NCBI GenBank assembly: GCA_963277665.1
Contig: OY728159.1
Location: forward strand, 1,018,367,343-1,018,431,342
Source: Viscum album
Lineage: Eukaryota; Streptophyta; Magnoliopsida; Santalales; Viscaceae
DNA: 64,000 nucleotides
Direction: 5' to 3'
The notes beneath the pieces are model-generated. The model ran no database searches, had not been told where the DNA came from, and saw only the letters and a program-made list of their open reading frames with translations. The position numbers and the translations under genes were made by a program. Shown one piece after another: positions 1 through 9,880 of the stretch (within the stretch, counting starts at the first letter, position 1; every line of letters starts with the position of its first letter).

Positions 1-2211
1 TTTTGTTCTCTATGGGTTCTTATAAGTTAATATTAGGACCTCAACCTTCTTGTTGATTCCCTGATGCTTCTACTGAGAATTGATAGTTTTTGACCAAAAA
101 TAATATTGATGTTGATTCATACTCAGAATGAGATGGATTTTCCTAGTGAAGAGAAATCATCATAGAGGTTTGGTTTATATGTGTATTAAGGTCACACCAA
201 CACTTGTTTCGTTAGAAATATAAGAAAATTATTTAACAATAAACATGATTGATATAGTATTATATTGTTTAATTACACAGTATTTATAACCTACTATTTA
301 ATTGTTCTTTTTATATAAAAACATCATTTTATTTTATTATTATATCTCCATTTTGTATTCCCATGATCTTTTTCATTAACTCAACATGTATTCCAAGAAT
401 ACCCTTAAATAATAAAAGTACAATAAATTCATCTTTTGGGTAAGGAAACTTATGAATCAATTTTACATGATGATATTGACACATACTCTAAACCTAACTA
501 ATATAAAATATAAATCAAACCGGGGGAACTTCATATATTAATAATATAATTTTTGAGTCACAACATAATATATTATTATAATTTAATGATTCCACCAACT
601 ATGTGTCTTAAAAATAAAAATGAAAACTGTTATATATTTTTATGGAGGATGTTCTCCTACATTAACATCATTCACATGTTCCTTGTGAGGTGCTTGTGGG
701 ATGAACTATTCAGTATCTTATGGTTTGAATATCTCATTTATTCTTCTATTAGAGACATCTAGTGCCATTTTTTCAATTTAATCAGTTTCAACTAATATAT
801 GGAGTCACCATGTATGACTTTATGATAACTTATCATCATTTGTTTGTAGTAATAGTTGAGAAAATGTGAAAAACATCACACACTTATCATCTTCATGTGT
901 GAGAGATTATAATTACATTAGAGGATGTGCAGTACATGTTGGGTATATATATACTAGTGGAAGTCATTAAAAGTTTTATTATAGTATACTGGATTTTTTT
1001 TGTATATTGTTTACTATGTATCAACACCATCAGTTAACCAAAGATCTTCCAAAGTATCCAATTGCCCATGGGATGAAACGATGGGAATTTATGAATGATT
1101 CTAAATGATGTTAATAAGGAGACACTTATCTCACACTCACCAAAATATATTATGTTTTTGATTAGAGGAACATTGTTTTTTTATTTTTATACAATAGTAC
1201 ACATGATGTATTTATCATTACATGAGGATCTAGAAAGTATAGCTATATATTATTTTGGTTCAGCTATATATTAAAATCTGTATATGAAAACTACAATTAT
1301 CATTTCAAATAATGTAGTGTCATGTCTCTTATAGATGTGGTAATTGAGGAGTTTTCTATGATTCATTCCTAGAGTTACTGCATCACATCCCCCTTAATTT
1401 TTATAGGAATTACCTTGGGGAAGCTCTAATTTTTTACATCATTAATTAAAAATTATTCAAAATTTTATTAACAATAATTTTTAAAACATACTTTATACTA
1501 CTGTTTTATCGAGTGAAGTTTGGCTATGTGTTATTTACATACCCTAAGGCATAATGTGAATAGTTTATAGAAAATTTTCTAATTCCCTATGCCCAGATTA
1601 TGTCATTTAAACATTAAAATTGTTAATAATTTATTGTGATATTATGATGATAACTTATTTTTATTATTTTATAAAATTATGAATACATATGAAGTTATCA
1701 TTTCTGTAATCGTGGATAAATATACTATGCTTATCTTACCATCATTTACACTATATAGCACATCAAGGGATAGAAATCATGAAGCACTGGTGCTACTCAT
1801 TCATTTCCACATCACTAAGTGATTCCAACACAACCATGTAATATGTTAGTTTGGGTGTATGCTACACATCCACAATGCACCATTCCAAATTTTTTAATTT
1901 CATAGTTTTATGCTCATATATAAGAAAGTAATTGATTGTTTATTCTACTATTCTTAGTATATTGACTATTCAGATATTCTGGGGCTATATAATATCTTTT
2001 ATCATTAATATACCATGTATGACTCCATATATTTTATTAGGTGGGGTACATCAATTGACACTATCATTATAGAATCATGAACCATATGCTCCATGTGATA
2101 CACCATTATCAGTTGCTATGTTTACTATATTTTTCATATATTTATATATCAAAATATGTATTTAATTAAATTATTTTTTTGTAGTCATATGGGTTAGATC
2201 AACATATTCAT
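1..2211. other. AT-rich intergenic sequence, no gene recognised
   Basis: This stretch is AT-rich and every reading frame closes within about 70 codons. I see no transposon domain, splice-framed exon series, LTR end or tRNA. The open frame at 553-762 has a composition expected by chance in AT-rich DNA and shows no motif. Confidence 0.5.
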
Positions 2212-2412
2212 ATGACTAATTCTATAGTGGATAATGTTTATGGTAAGTACATGGTTCATAAAGATCTAGATGTCAACATAAATCCTCTTAGTTCCTTATA
2301 TGAGACTTCCTATGATGAGGATATGCTAGAATATCCAAATCTAAATTCTCCTTTAAAGGTATATTGGGATGCTAATGTGCCTGATGAGATCACTGGGGAT
2401 GATTCAAAATGA
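2212..2412 (+). CDS. short unrecognised open frame, possible exon or transposon fragment
   Basis: This 66-codon frame runs ATG to TGA. Its product is acidic and hydrophilic, rich in Asp, Glu, Asn and Pro (for example YETSYDEDMLEYPNL and WDANVPDEITGDDSK). That is a more protein-like composition than the Phe/Ile/Tyr-rich chance frames around it. I do not recognise a domain. The downstream sequence (to about 2,560) stays relatively complex but has stops in all frames. It could be a decayed exon of a transposase or host gene, or chance. No promoter, splice site or poly(A) signal can be assigned with confidence. Confidence 0.2.
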   Translation: MTNSIVDNVYGKYMVHKDLDVNINPLSSLYETSYDEDMLEYPNLNSPLKVYWDANVPDEITGDDSK

Positions 2413-4734
2413 CTTCAACCAGTACCACTAATATACGGGCAAATACATGGTCAAATGTGGGCGCAAATATAAGGACAAGGATAACAACACCTAATAAAGG
2501 TTCTTGCACCATAGGTAGAAGATACTGCACAATATATGATTACTTTTTATTTTAATATAATCTCTTTATATTAGATATGTATTAAAAATAAAATATCTAA
2601 ACTCCAGAGGGGTGGGACTTCACTACGATATCAATGTTTATGAATTCCTCGAGTGATGTAATATCTAACAGGGATACCTATGATCAATTCCCAATATCAT
2701 TAGATTTAGGGGATTATACCATTATCTATACACCATGAGGTATAGATCCATATATGATTTTCAGAAGTCTTCTATGAAGTACATTAGAGATTAATCTAAT
2801 CATTAGTATAAGGAGGCAAAAATAACAATGCTTATTGAGGTGCCAATAGAAATAACAGAGCATTCCACAGTGACTGTATATCCATAGATGTGTGTGAAGC
2901 ATTGTGAGGTAAATTAGTAACATGAAGAGGAGTGTACTCCAATATATGTAACACCAGAGTGACTAATATGTATCAAACAGAGTTGAAAGGAGTTTTATAA
3001 TCTGAATTGTGGTATCAAGAGTTGACAACATTGATTTTTCTCCATGGAAAAACAGTTTACATAAAAAAGTGATTAATTTATGAAGTCATTAGAAGTCATT
3101 TTAGATTCAAAATTTATATACCCCTTACTTCATATCGTACATCATTATCATAATATATATAATTAATCTTTTACCCATCATATATATTTCAAAAATTCTA
3201 ATCCATTTATTTGGATGAAAACATATGTGTAAAATAACCTTTTAATAAAAGTAAGAGTGAAAAAATAGGCTTAAATATACTTATAAGAGGATGTTTATAT
3301 ACACAATCATTCAAATAATTCATTAATGTTAAATATTTTGATAATTTTGATCAATTAATATTGATTTGTAACATGTAATGAAAAAAACCAATAAAATAAA
3401 TATGTTCATCCTATGGCATCATATACTACTCTTAGAGATGCCCATATATCACCAAAACATCACTCATAAATATATTCAGACACACACACACATATATTTA
3501 TACAATATATATATATATATAATTATTATTTCAATGTAATTATTACATTGCTCCAAAAAAATTCTTTCAAATTAAGAAATAATTTTTCGATATTACTATA
3601 TCTATATCCAAATTACCATCCACATTTATGTAAGAAATTTTCATAACAATGTTAGTATTCCATATTTTTTCCTACATAAATTTCCTTACATTTAAATTAT
3701 CTAAACCCAATTATTCTCATTTATTAATATTCAATAATTTATATAGGAAAACTGCATTATTTTATTTTTGAATCTATGTATTATCATTAAATTAATGACA
3801 CAAAACATATATTTAAATAAAATATAAAAAAATTATAAATTATCCTCAACTAAAATATATATATAAAATTTATAAAATATATCATTTAAAAACATTTAAA
3901 AAAACAAAAAACTAAACTAAAAATATTTATAACATTTTAATGTATAAATTTTAAAAACATAATTTTTCTACTATTATTTAGTGTCAATCCATTTAAAACA
4001 TTACTACAATGAATATACTATAGTATATTTATAATGTTTAATAAATATAAATTTTTGAAGAAACATTTATAAAATAATCCTAAACCACAAAAAACTAATC
4101 TATAATATAACTGTAATAGTTTTTAAATATAACATTAAAAAACAATAACCCAAAAAATCAATTGGTGAGCATCAAATGAATTGTAGATTTTTCACTAGGT
4201 ACCTAACACAAAATTAATTTGACACTTTATCATAACATATTCCATAATATTAAGAATCCTAACCCATTTAATTCATAAAAACGCAATGTATGTCATTTTT
4301 CTTATTGTGTGTCCACCATGGTATCTTTATACACCTAACATGAGAAGGTAATCCAACAAAAAGTTTCATAGGGGACATTAAATCTTTATGTGGGTGGAGG
4401 AGGCATAGGCCACCACCCAGGTATAGAAAAAATCCCTGGATGAGTGATCCCTAGTGTCTAATTTAGCATCAATTCGAAGCACATTGTATGAACTTGATGC
4501 ACTTGTGAGTGGTCTTGAACAAATATGGTGAAACAATGTGGAGAGTATAAGGGGAATGAGAAGAGACAGAGTTAAAATTGTGGGGTGTCGCATTTGGGGT
4601 TCTCCATTGATGTATTGTGACAGTGATTTAGATATGGGAGGTGATGGATTTGGGGGAGGACATATTGTTTTTATAGGGTGTTTTTAAATGATTGACAACA
4701 TAATGAATAAATAATCTGAGGTAGACTCTATATG
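2413..4734. other. AT-rich intergenic sequence with simple repeats
   Basis: There is no recognisable gene. A (CA)n to (TA)n low-complexity stretch lies at about 3,479-3,522. 3,550-4,260 is very A/T-rich. The slightly more complex part from about 4,290 to 4,700 has no domain that I recognise on either strand. Confidence 0.45.
3479..3522. repeat. (CA)n/(TA)n microsatellite
   Basis: A run of alternating CA dinucleotides passes into alternating TA dinucleotides, with a short ttta interruption. It is directly visible simple-sequence DNA. Confidence 0.85.
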
Positions 4735-6784
4735 GTTGTTTTGAAATGCTTACCTAATTATCAGAGACTGAGGAGTGAATGCAGGAAACACCCCTCAGAA
4801 ATATATACACTTAGGAGGTTACCTGTATATTGAAGTAGGTTTCCTTAAGGAATGGTTGAATAGGCATGTGTGTGACAAATACCTAAATTATTCTGAACAT
4901 AACCCCTGTTGCTACATGTTACTTTCCCCTACCTTATATGACATTTCATGCGAAGTAATTGTGACGAAACCAATGAAATTGTATTTAAATATCAATGAAT
5001 AATTAAAAAAATTATTTAGCATAGAAAACCCATAAAAATGATTAAAAACCCTACGGAAAGTCAAATAATTATGCAATAAATCAAAGAGTACAAAATCCAA
5101 GTCAAATTCCAAACATGAATTACAATGATAGTATAGAAAATCTATATGAAAACCACACCCAGATGTGACTTCATAACCTATTGGAGAATCATATTGGGGG
5201 GGGGGGGGGAAAGACCAACCTATTATGACAAACACCACTTTTTCCAAGATCCTATATGAAAAAAATTCACCCCTATATGGAAAACAAGAATAACTCATAG
5301 ACCCTCTATAAAACTACTTCACCCTTTGAAAATATTAATCTGAACACAAGTCACCATGTACATGAATTAAACATACATTTGGCTCACAAAAATGTTATAT
5401 TTGACCCAATTACACATCTTTTTGGCTCACTAATTCTATTTGTAGACATGTCTCACATGGTACTACATATGTGACAAATACATTCCTCCTCTTTTTACTA
5501 TATATTGATGAAATACTAATGTTATTTTCCAAACACATCTGCATACAATAAGTCACTGCCCAAGTATATTCACATCCCTATTTATATCCTAGACATTATT
5601 ATGTTAAAATACAGATAATATTTATTATATTGAATATAAAACATTAAAAACCCATGTATCTTCTATGTGATGGGATAAAAAAACAATTATATTATTCAAA
5701 TAGATATAAAATATCTATATCTCTTCAAAATCCATGAATATATCCAAGGAAAAAATTATCTAGATGTTTAAAAAAACTCCAAAAAAATAAAATGGGTTGA
5801 ACCATATCAATAGGTTTAAATTGAATATGTGGATAAAATATTTTATCTTAGATGATTTGATATAATAAAATTCCGGAACCATAAAGAGGTCAGTGACAAC
5901 AATGATGTGTCATGGCCAAGAGAAATTAAAATATTTTTGTATATAAAAATTATTCAACTGTATTATGTGTAATAAATACTTATATTTCATTCCACAAGGG
6001 GAAACACCTATGGTTCTTCTTTTATAGTGGTGTAGGATCACTCATTTTTCCATATCATATGTGTATTCATGGTTTTCTTACCTTGTACCTGAACATTTTT
6101 AATACATATATTTCTATGAAAAATATAATATGAGGTTCACCTCTTAACATTACTATCCAGTTATACATCTAATAGAGACTATGTTTTTATTATTAACTGT
6201 GGTAGTGTAATTAGAAGTAGGACTAGAAATTCAAATTGAGAAGCCATATTCCAATGAGATGAAAAAATAGCCCTTTGGTAAACCACCTCTGAAACCCTTT
6301 CGATGACAGATTCAGCAATTGAGTGAAAAATCCATTAGGCTTTAACATCCATATTATTAATTCGATAGATACTTGTGAAATGGAAGGACTAACTACTGTT
6401 GATAGTGATGCGGACTAGGTTTTTAACAGGATGTAATGGAATATAAGTGTGATGGGTGGTTTTTTTGATTTATTTTTATACATTTTCTTGTAAAATATGT
6501 GTGTTAATTAAGGAGATTGTATATTTCCCTATATGAATTATATTTTTTATATATTAAAATTGAAATTATTGGATTATTTATAACTTATTTTCTCAGAAAT
6601 ATAATATAATGGATGTAAGGAAAAAATATTTCTATTCCTGTATAGTTTTCAACTGATTCTTCAAATATAAATTTTTTTTTGGTTACAAGTGAATAATTTT
6701 ATTTGGATTCAACTCATATTAGTAGAAATATCCCGAGTAAATTTCTAATAAAAATTGATAATGAAAAATTACATTGTGTGTTAC
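4735..6784 (+). repeat. dispersed repeat E, copy 1, left part
   Basis: This segment is collinear with 41,030-42,060. Shared landmarks include gaggagtgaat (about 4,770 and 41,062), ggaatggttgaata/gaatggttaaata, and ggttcacctctta/ggttcacctctttatg (about 6,135 and 41,426), then ttaactgtggt followed by the agtagaaat/attagaaat block. Copy 1 carries roughly 1 kb (about 4,990-6,050) that copy 2 lacks, so one copy has gained or lost a segment. The repeat resumes at 8,798 after the LINE. Its class is unknown. The right-hand part has features of CACTA subterminal DNA (runs of near-palindromic aatttc/gaaatt), but I cannot place both ends. Confidence 0.5.
5196..5209. repeat. poly-G tract (14 G)
   Basis: An uninterrupted run of 14 guanines lies in otherwise AT-rich DNA. 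It is visible directly and could also be an assembly or sequencing length error. Confidence 0.9.
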
Positions 6785-6857
6785 AGCCGCCTAAGCGGGC
6801 AAGGCCTCAACTCCTTGACGTGCCACATGTACATCTCAAAAAAAATGCTCAGATAGG

Positions 6858-7168
6858 AGATGTAGAGGTATCCAAGATATCCTTGGTTTCCAGCAGAAGG
6901 AGTTACCAATATTGTATCTTGGTGTCCCAATTTCATGTGGCCGCATCAAGAAGCAACACTTCGATGGTATTTTGGAACGGCTGCTAGGAAGAGTCATCAG
7001 CAGGAAGAATAGGGTAATTTTGTTTGGAGGACAGGTCACATTGATCAATAGTGTCCTCACATCCATATCGATGCATATTTTCTCCATTGTTAATCCTCCA
7101 AAAACCATGGTAGAGAAAAGGGAAAAAATTATGAATGCATTCCTGTGGGATGCGACGGTGGTTGGGTG
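6858..7168 (+). pseudogene. LINE reverse transcriptase, C-terminal fragment
   Basis: The translation follows the conserved end of plant L1 reverse transcriptases. It contains ILGFQQKELP, then YLGVPISCGRIKK, GGQVTLINSVL and a closing FLWD. These are the thumb-region landmarks seen after the polymerase core in this family. The catalytic YADD box would lie upstream and is absent because the element is truncated. The frame ends at a stop at about 7,168 and homology continues in other frames. Confidence 0.85.
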
Positions 7169-7379
7169 AAGCCACTGAACTTCTTGGCAGCGTTTAGAAT
7201 AGTGAGTGAATGATGGGGGGTTGGACTTCAGGATATTAAGGAGACTATCACCGGAATGCAGGGTCAGCTGGCATGGGAGGTTATTACAAGGGAATCGTTG
7301 TGGGAAAGGTTTTTTAAGAAGCAGTACGACCTCCATTGGGGATAGGGTGAGCATCGCGGTATGTCTGTACTGGCGTGTT

Positions 7380-7915
7380 GCATGGAAGCGCACATCAAGG
7401 TGCATTAGGGACACACCCAGTGGGTCAATGGAAGGGGAGACATCAATTTCTGGGAAGCCAACTGGGCTTGGGATAAACAGGATTTCCCTGGATTCCCTTA
7501 TCCAGATGCCTCTTTCAGAGAAGCAATGACACAGTATGACCTCATTCAGGCAACTCTCAACCCTCAAAAAAGGAACATCTTCAAAAAAAATTGTCATGAG
7601 TGACGAACCAGATATCTACCGCTTCACCAAATCAGGTATAGGCGGGTTTAACATAAGGGATTCTAGGGGAATTCTCCAGGATGAAGATACTTTGGCTGAG
7701 CAGACTCTTATAATTTGGTGTAAGGATATTCCAATGAAACTGAACTTCCATGTCTATAGGATCAGAAATAATTCCATTCCAATGGAAGATAACATTCAGA
7801 AGAAGGGAATATCCATGGCCTCCTGCTGCTATTACTATGTGAGACCAATAACGAAGTCGACGATGCATCTATTCTTCCAGGGTCATTGGGGTTTTTATTT
7901 GTGGTCCATGGTCAG
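7380..7915 (+). pseudogene. LINE zf-RVT region, frameshifted
   Basis: At about 7,425-7,570 one frame reads GRGDINFWEANW followed by a hydrophilic stretch. This matches the segment before zf-RVT in plant LINE ORF2. At about 7,725-7,910 the frame contains KLNFHVYRIRNNSIPMEDN and KKGISMASCC, which correspond to the start of zf-RVT (normally a Phe-Trp-Arg, then Asn-Arg-Ile-Pro-Thr series leading into Cys-x-x-Cys). Stops and frameshifts separate the pieces. Confidence 0.75.
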
Positions 7916-8239
7916 TCCACATCTAGACATGGATCAAGAATAATTTTCCATGAAAATATTTCTCTGTGCATGGTTTCACGAGACTAAGACTAATACCTTG
8001 GAGCGCGCCACTCAAACGATTATCCTGGCGGCTATATGCTGGACCATTTGGGAAGCTCGTAATAGTGTGCGGTTGGGATCTAGTCAATCTCTTTTGTTCA
8101 TGCATATGTCGCTAAAATCTCTCATCGACGTTCTGGAATCACTTGTGAAGGGAGGGAATTGTTCAGTGTCCATTCACAATATTACCAATCGGCCACACAA
8201 TCTGAGGAGAGGGAGCGCCCATTGGACTCGATGGCAACC

Positions 8240-8680
8240 TCCTAGCCATGGGTTGAAAACTGAATGTGGACAGCTCCTTTATGGAATGGGCCATGAGAGG
8301 TGAGAGGGTGCTATGAGACTTATGAGGTTCGGTTCATATCGGTTGCCGTGCTTATTATGGTTTGGGAAACTCATTGGGAGCTAATGTTTTGGGTCCTTCT
8401 TTCCGGACATATGGTTTGTAGAAGAAGGAGTTTCCGGGTGGACGAGATCGAATCCGATTCAGATGTCCTTGTGAGGGCCCTACATGAATGTCATGTGGTC
8501 ACTTGGGACTTGACATACCTCATTCGACGATGCCAAGGAGAGACCAAGTAGGGGCGTATTTTCCACCACTGTTAGAGGGAAACCAATTTTGCAGTAGACT
8601 CACTAGCCAGGCTAGGTAGAATAGAGGAGGAGCTTCTAATTTATGATAGTTTAGACTCTCTCTCCATTGATTGCAAAAGC
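8240..8680 (+). pseudogene. LINE C-terminal RNase H (RVT_3 type), frameshifted
   Basis: One frame contains VDEIESDSDVLVRALHECH and then WDLTYLIRRC. This is the acidic ESDS region and following helix of plant RNase H domains attached to LINEs. After a stop, FAVDSLARLGRIEEELLIYD continues the family C-terminus (normally a His-Ala/Asp-x-Leu-Ala-x-x-Gly pattern). The start of the domain (normally KxNVDG) is visible as NVDSS at about 8,262 in another frame. The domain is broken by frameshifts and would be inactive. Confidence 0.8.
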
Positions 8681-8763
8681 ATTTTCTAAGGGGATGCCTT
8701 GGGTCTTCATCACTTTCACCCTCTTTGAAGGGCTGTTGTGGTGTTCCTACTTGTATTTTCAAT

Positions 8764-8795
8764 AAAAAAAAATAATTTTTAGTCAGTCAAAAAAA
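8764..8795 (+). other. LINE 3' A-rich tail
   Basis: An aataaaaaaaaat stretch is followed shortly by gtcaaaaaaa. This is the usual arrangement of a polyadenylation-like signal and terminal A run at the end of a plant L1 element. The repeat E sequence resumes immediately after. Confidence 0.6.
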
Positions 8796-8797
8796 CA

Positions 8798-9195
8798 TAA
8801 GGAGGGTGGAAATGTATTTTACATGATATATATAACATAATGGTTTCTCTATAAAAAACATAGTGATTTTTAGTGTAAATTTCAATATTAATTTACAATA
8901 TTAATTAATTAACAATCTAATGGAAATTATTAGTTCCACTATTACCCAGGTCAAATTCTAATTGAATTTATATTTTAATGTGACATATAAATTTTTACTT
9001 GATGTTCAAAAACATTGGTAGGGAACTTCATCTTTAAATATTTCTAGTATAAATGTTGAACTTATTTTGAAATTTAATATGGGAATTTTTTCTAAGAATT
9101 TCCCATGGTAATTATTAGTTTATCTTAAATTTTTTATCAAAATGAATAAATAGAATTTGAAAATGGAATGTAGTTCCCTTGTATGATCCATGATT
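8798..9195 (+). repeat. dispersed repeat E, copy 1, right part
   Basis: This segment resembles 42,090-42,390. The clearest shared block is atgttgaacttattttgaaa in copy 1 (about 9,051) against a matching ttattttgaaatttaatgtgg in copy 2 (about 42,267), followed by aatttccc/aattc blocks. It lies between the LINE tail and the 5' LTR of element A, so both transposons appear to be inserted in this repeat. Confidence 0.45.
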
Positions 9196-9339
9196 TATAA
9201 AACCCTTCCTTAATGTGTTTCGTAAATATCAATTGTGTCAAGTGGGTTCCTGGATTCTTTTCCATTATTATTATTTTTTCATATGTACCATAATTTTTTA
9301 TGTTAGGTCATCAAAATTATCAATATTGTTTTTCAAGTG

Positions 9340-9570
9340 GTCAGTCCATATTGTGCGGTTTATCTATGTGATCAGTCATTATTTTCATGATGTTAGTCCT
9401 TATAGTGGATTTCATGCTTCATACAGTCTAAATGTGTGGTGTTTTCTATCTATGTGGTCACTAATTATTATTCTTGTGGTTCATAATCATGGTAAATTAT
9501 ATAATTATTGTGGTTAATCCATGTGGTTTCTTCACATGGTCATTCCTCATGATCATTTATGTGGTTGGGC
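9340..9570 (+). repeat. degenerate short repeats built on ATGTGGT in the A 5' LTR
   Basis: The motif atgtggt (or gtggtcagtcc/gtggttaatcc) recurs about every 20-40 bp. The same family of motifs recurs in the 3' LTR at about 28,080-28,290 (ccatgtgatgtggtaaatcc, ccatgtggtgtagttgatcc). It looks like a decayed tandem repeat that belonged to the LTR before insertion. Confidence 0.5.
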
Positions 9571-9870
9571 TACAAAATAATATGTTATTCGAAAGTGGAT
9601 TAAAATTCATTTTTAATTAAAAAATGTGAAAAAAACATATATTGTGGGTTTAAAATATATAGATGTGACTAATATGGGTTATATATTTCAATTCCTTAAT
9701 TATGAGTATTTTGAATGATCCATTGAATAAAAATTATATCTAAACTGAATTAATGAATGGTTAAATAGGAATGTTTGACTGAATAGTTTGAAATACCCAA
9801 TTAAATCACATTTTTCATACTAAATTTGGTTTTTTTCCCCTATTTAATTTTTATTAATTTCTCTTGAGCC

Positions 9871-9880
9871 TATAAAATCC
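9871..9880 (+). promoter_or_regulatory. TATA-like box in A 5' LTR
   Basis: The sequence tataaaatcc sits about 675 bp into the LTR. The other LTR has tataaaact at the matching position (28,572). Conservation in both diverged LTRs supports it as the original retrotransposon promoter element. Confidence 0.5.

Larger units (their letters stand above)
6785..8797 (+). mobile_element. 5'-truncated plant L1-type LINE with RNase H domain
   Basis: This is a degenerate non-LTR retrotransposon of the plant L1 clade, cut at its 5' end so that only the C-terminal part of ORF2 and the 3' UTR remain. Domains in order are the end of the reverse transcriptase, a zinc-binding zf-RVT region, an RNase H domain of the plant RVT_3 type, and an A-rich tail (about 8,764-8,795). 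No endonuclease or RT catalytic core is present, so it could not move on its own. The reading frame shifts several times. It interrupts dispersed repeat E. A clear target-site duplication could not be identified, so the boundaries are good to about 20 bp. Confidence 0.85.

Noticed and set aside
4912..5298. 128-codon minus-strand frame
   Set aside because: It is Phe/Tyr-rich with no motif, runs through the poly-G tract (as poly-Pro), and lies in a dispersed repeat whose other copy lacks it.
6836..7597. 253-codon open frame on the minus strand
   Set aside because: It lies antisense to the LINE RT and zf-RVT regions, whose plus-strand motifs are clear. Its product has no motif of its own.
8798..8815. 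ggagggtggaaatgta read as a polypurine tract and LTR start
   Set aside because: It resembles one, but the A LTR homology begins only at 9,196 and the sequence between matches repeat E.
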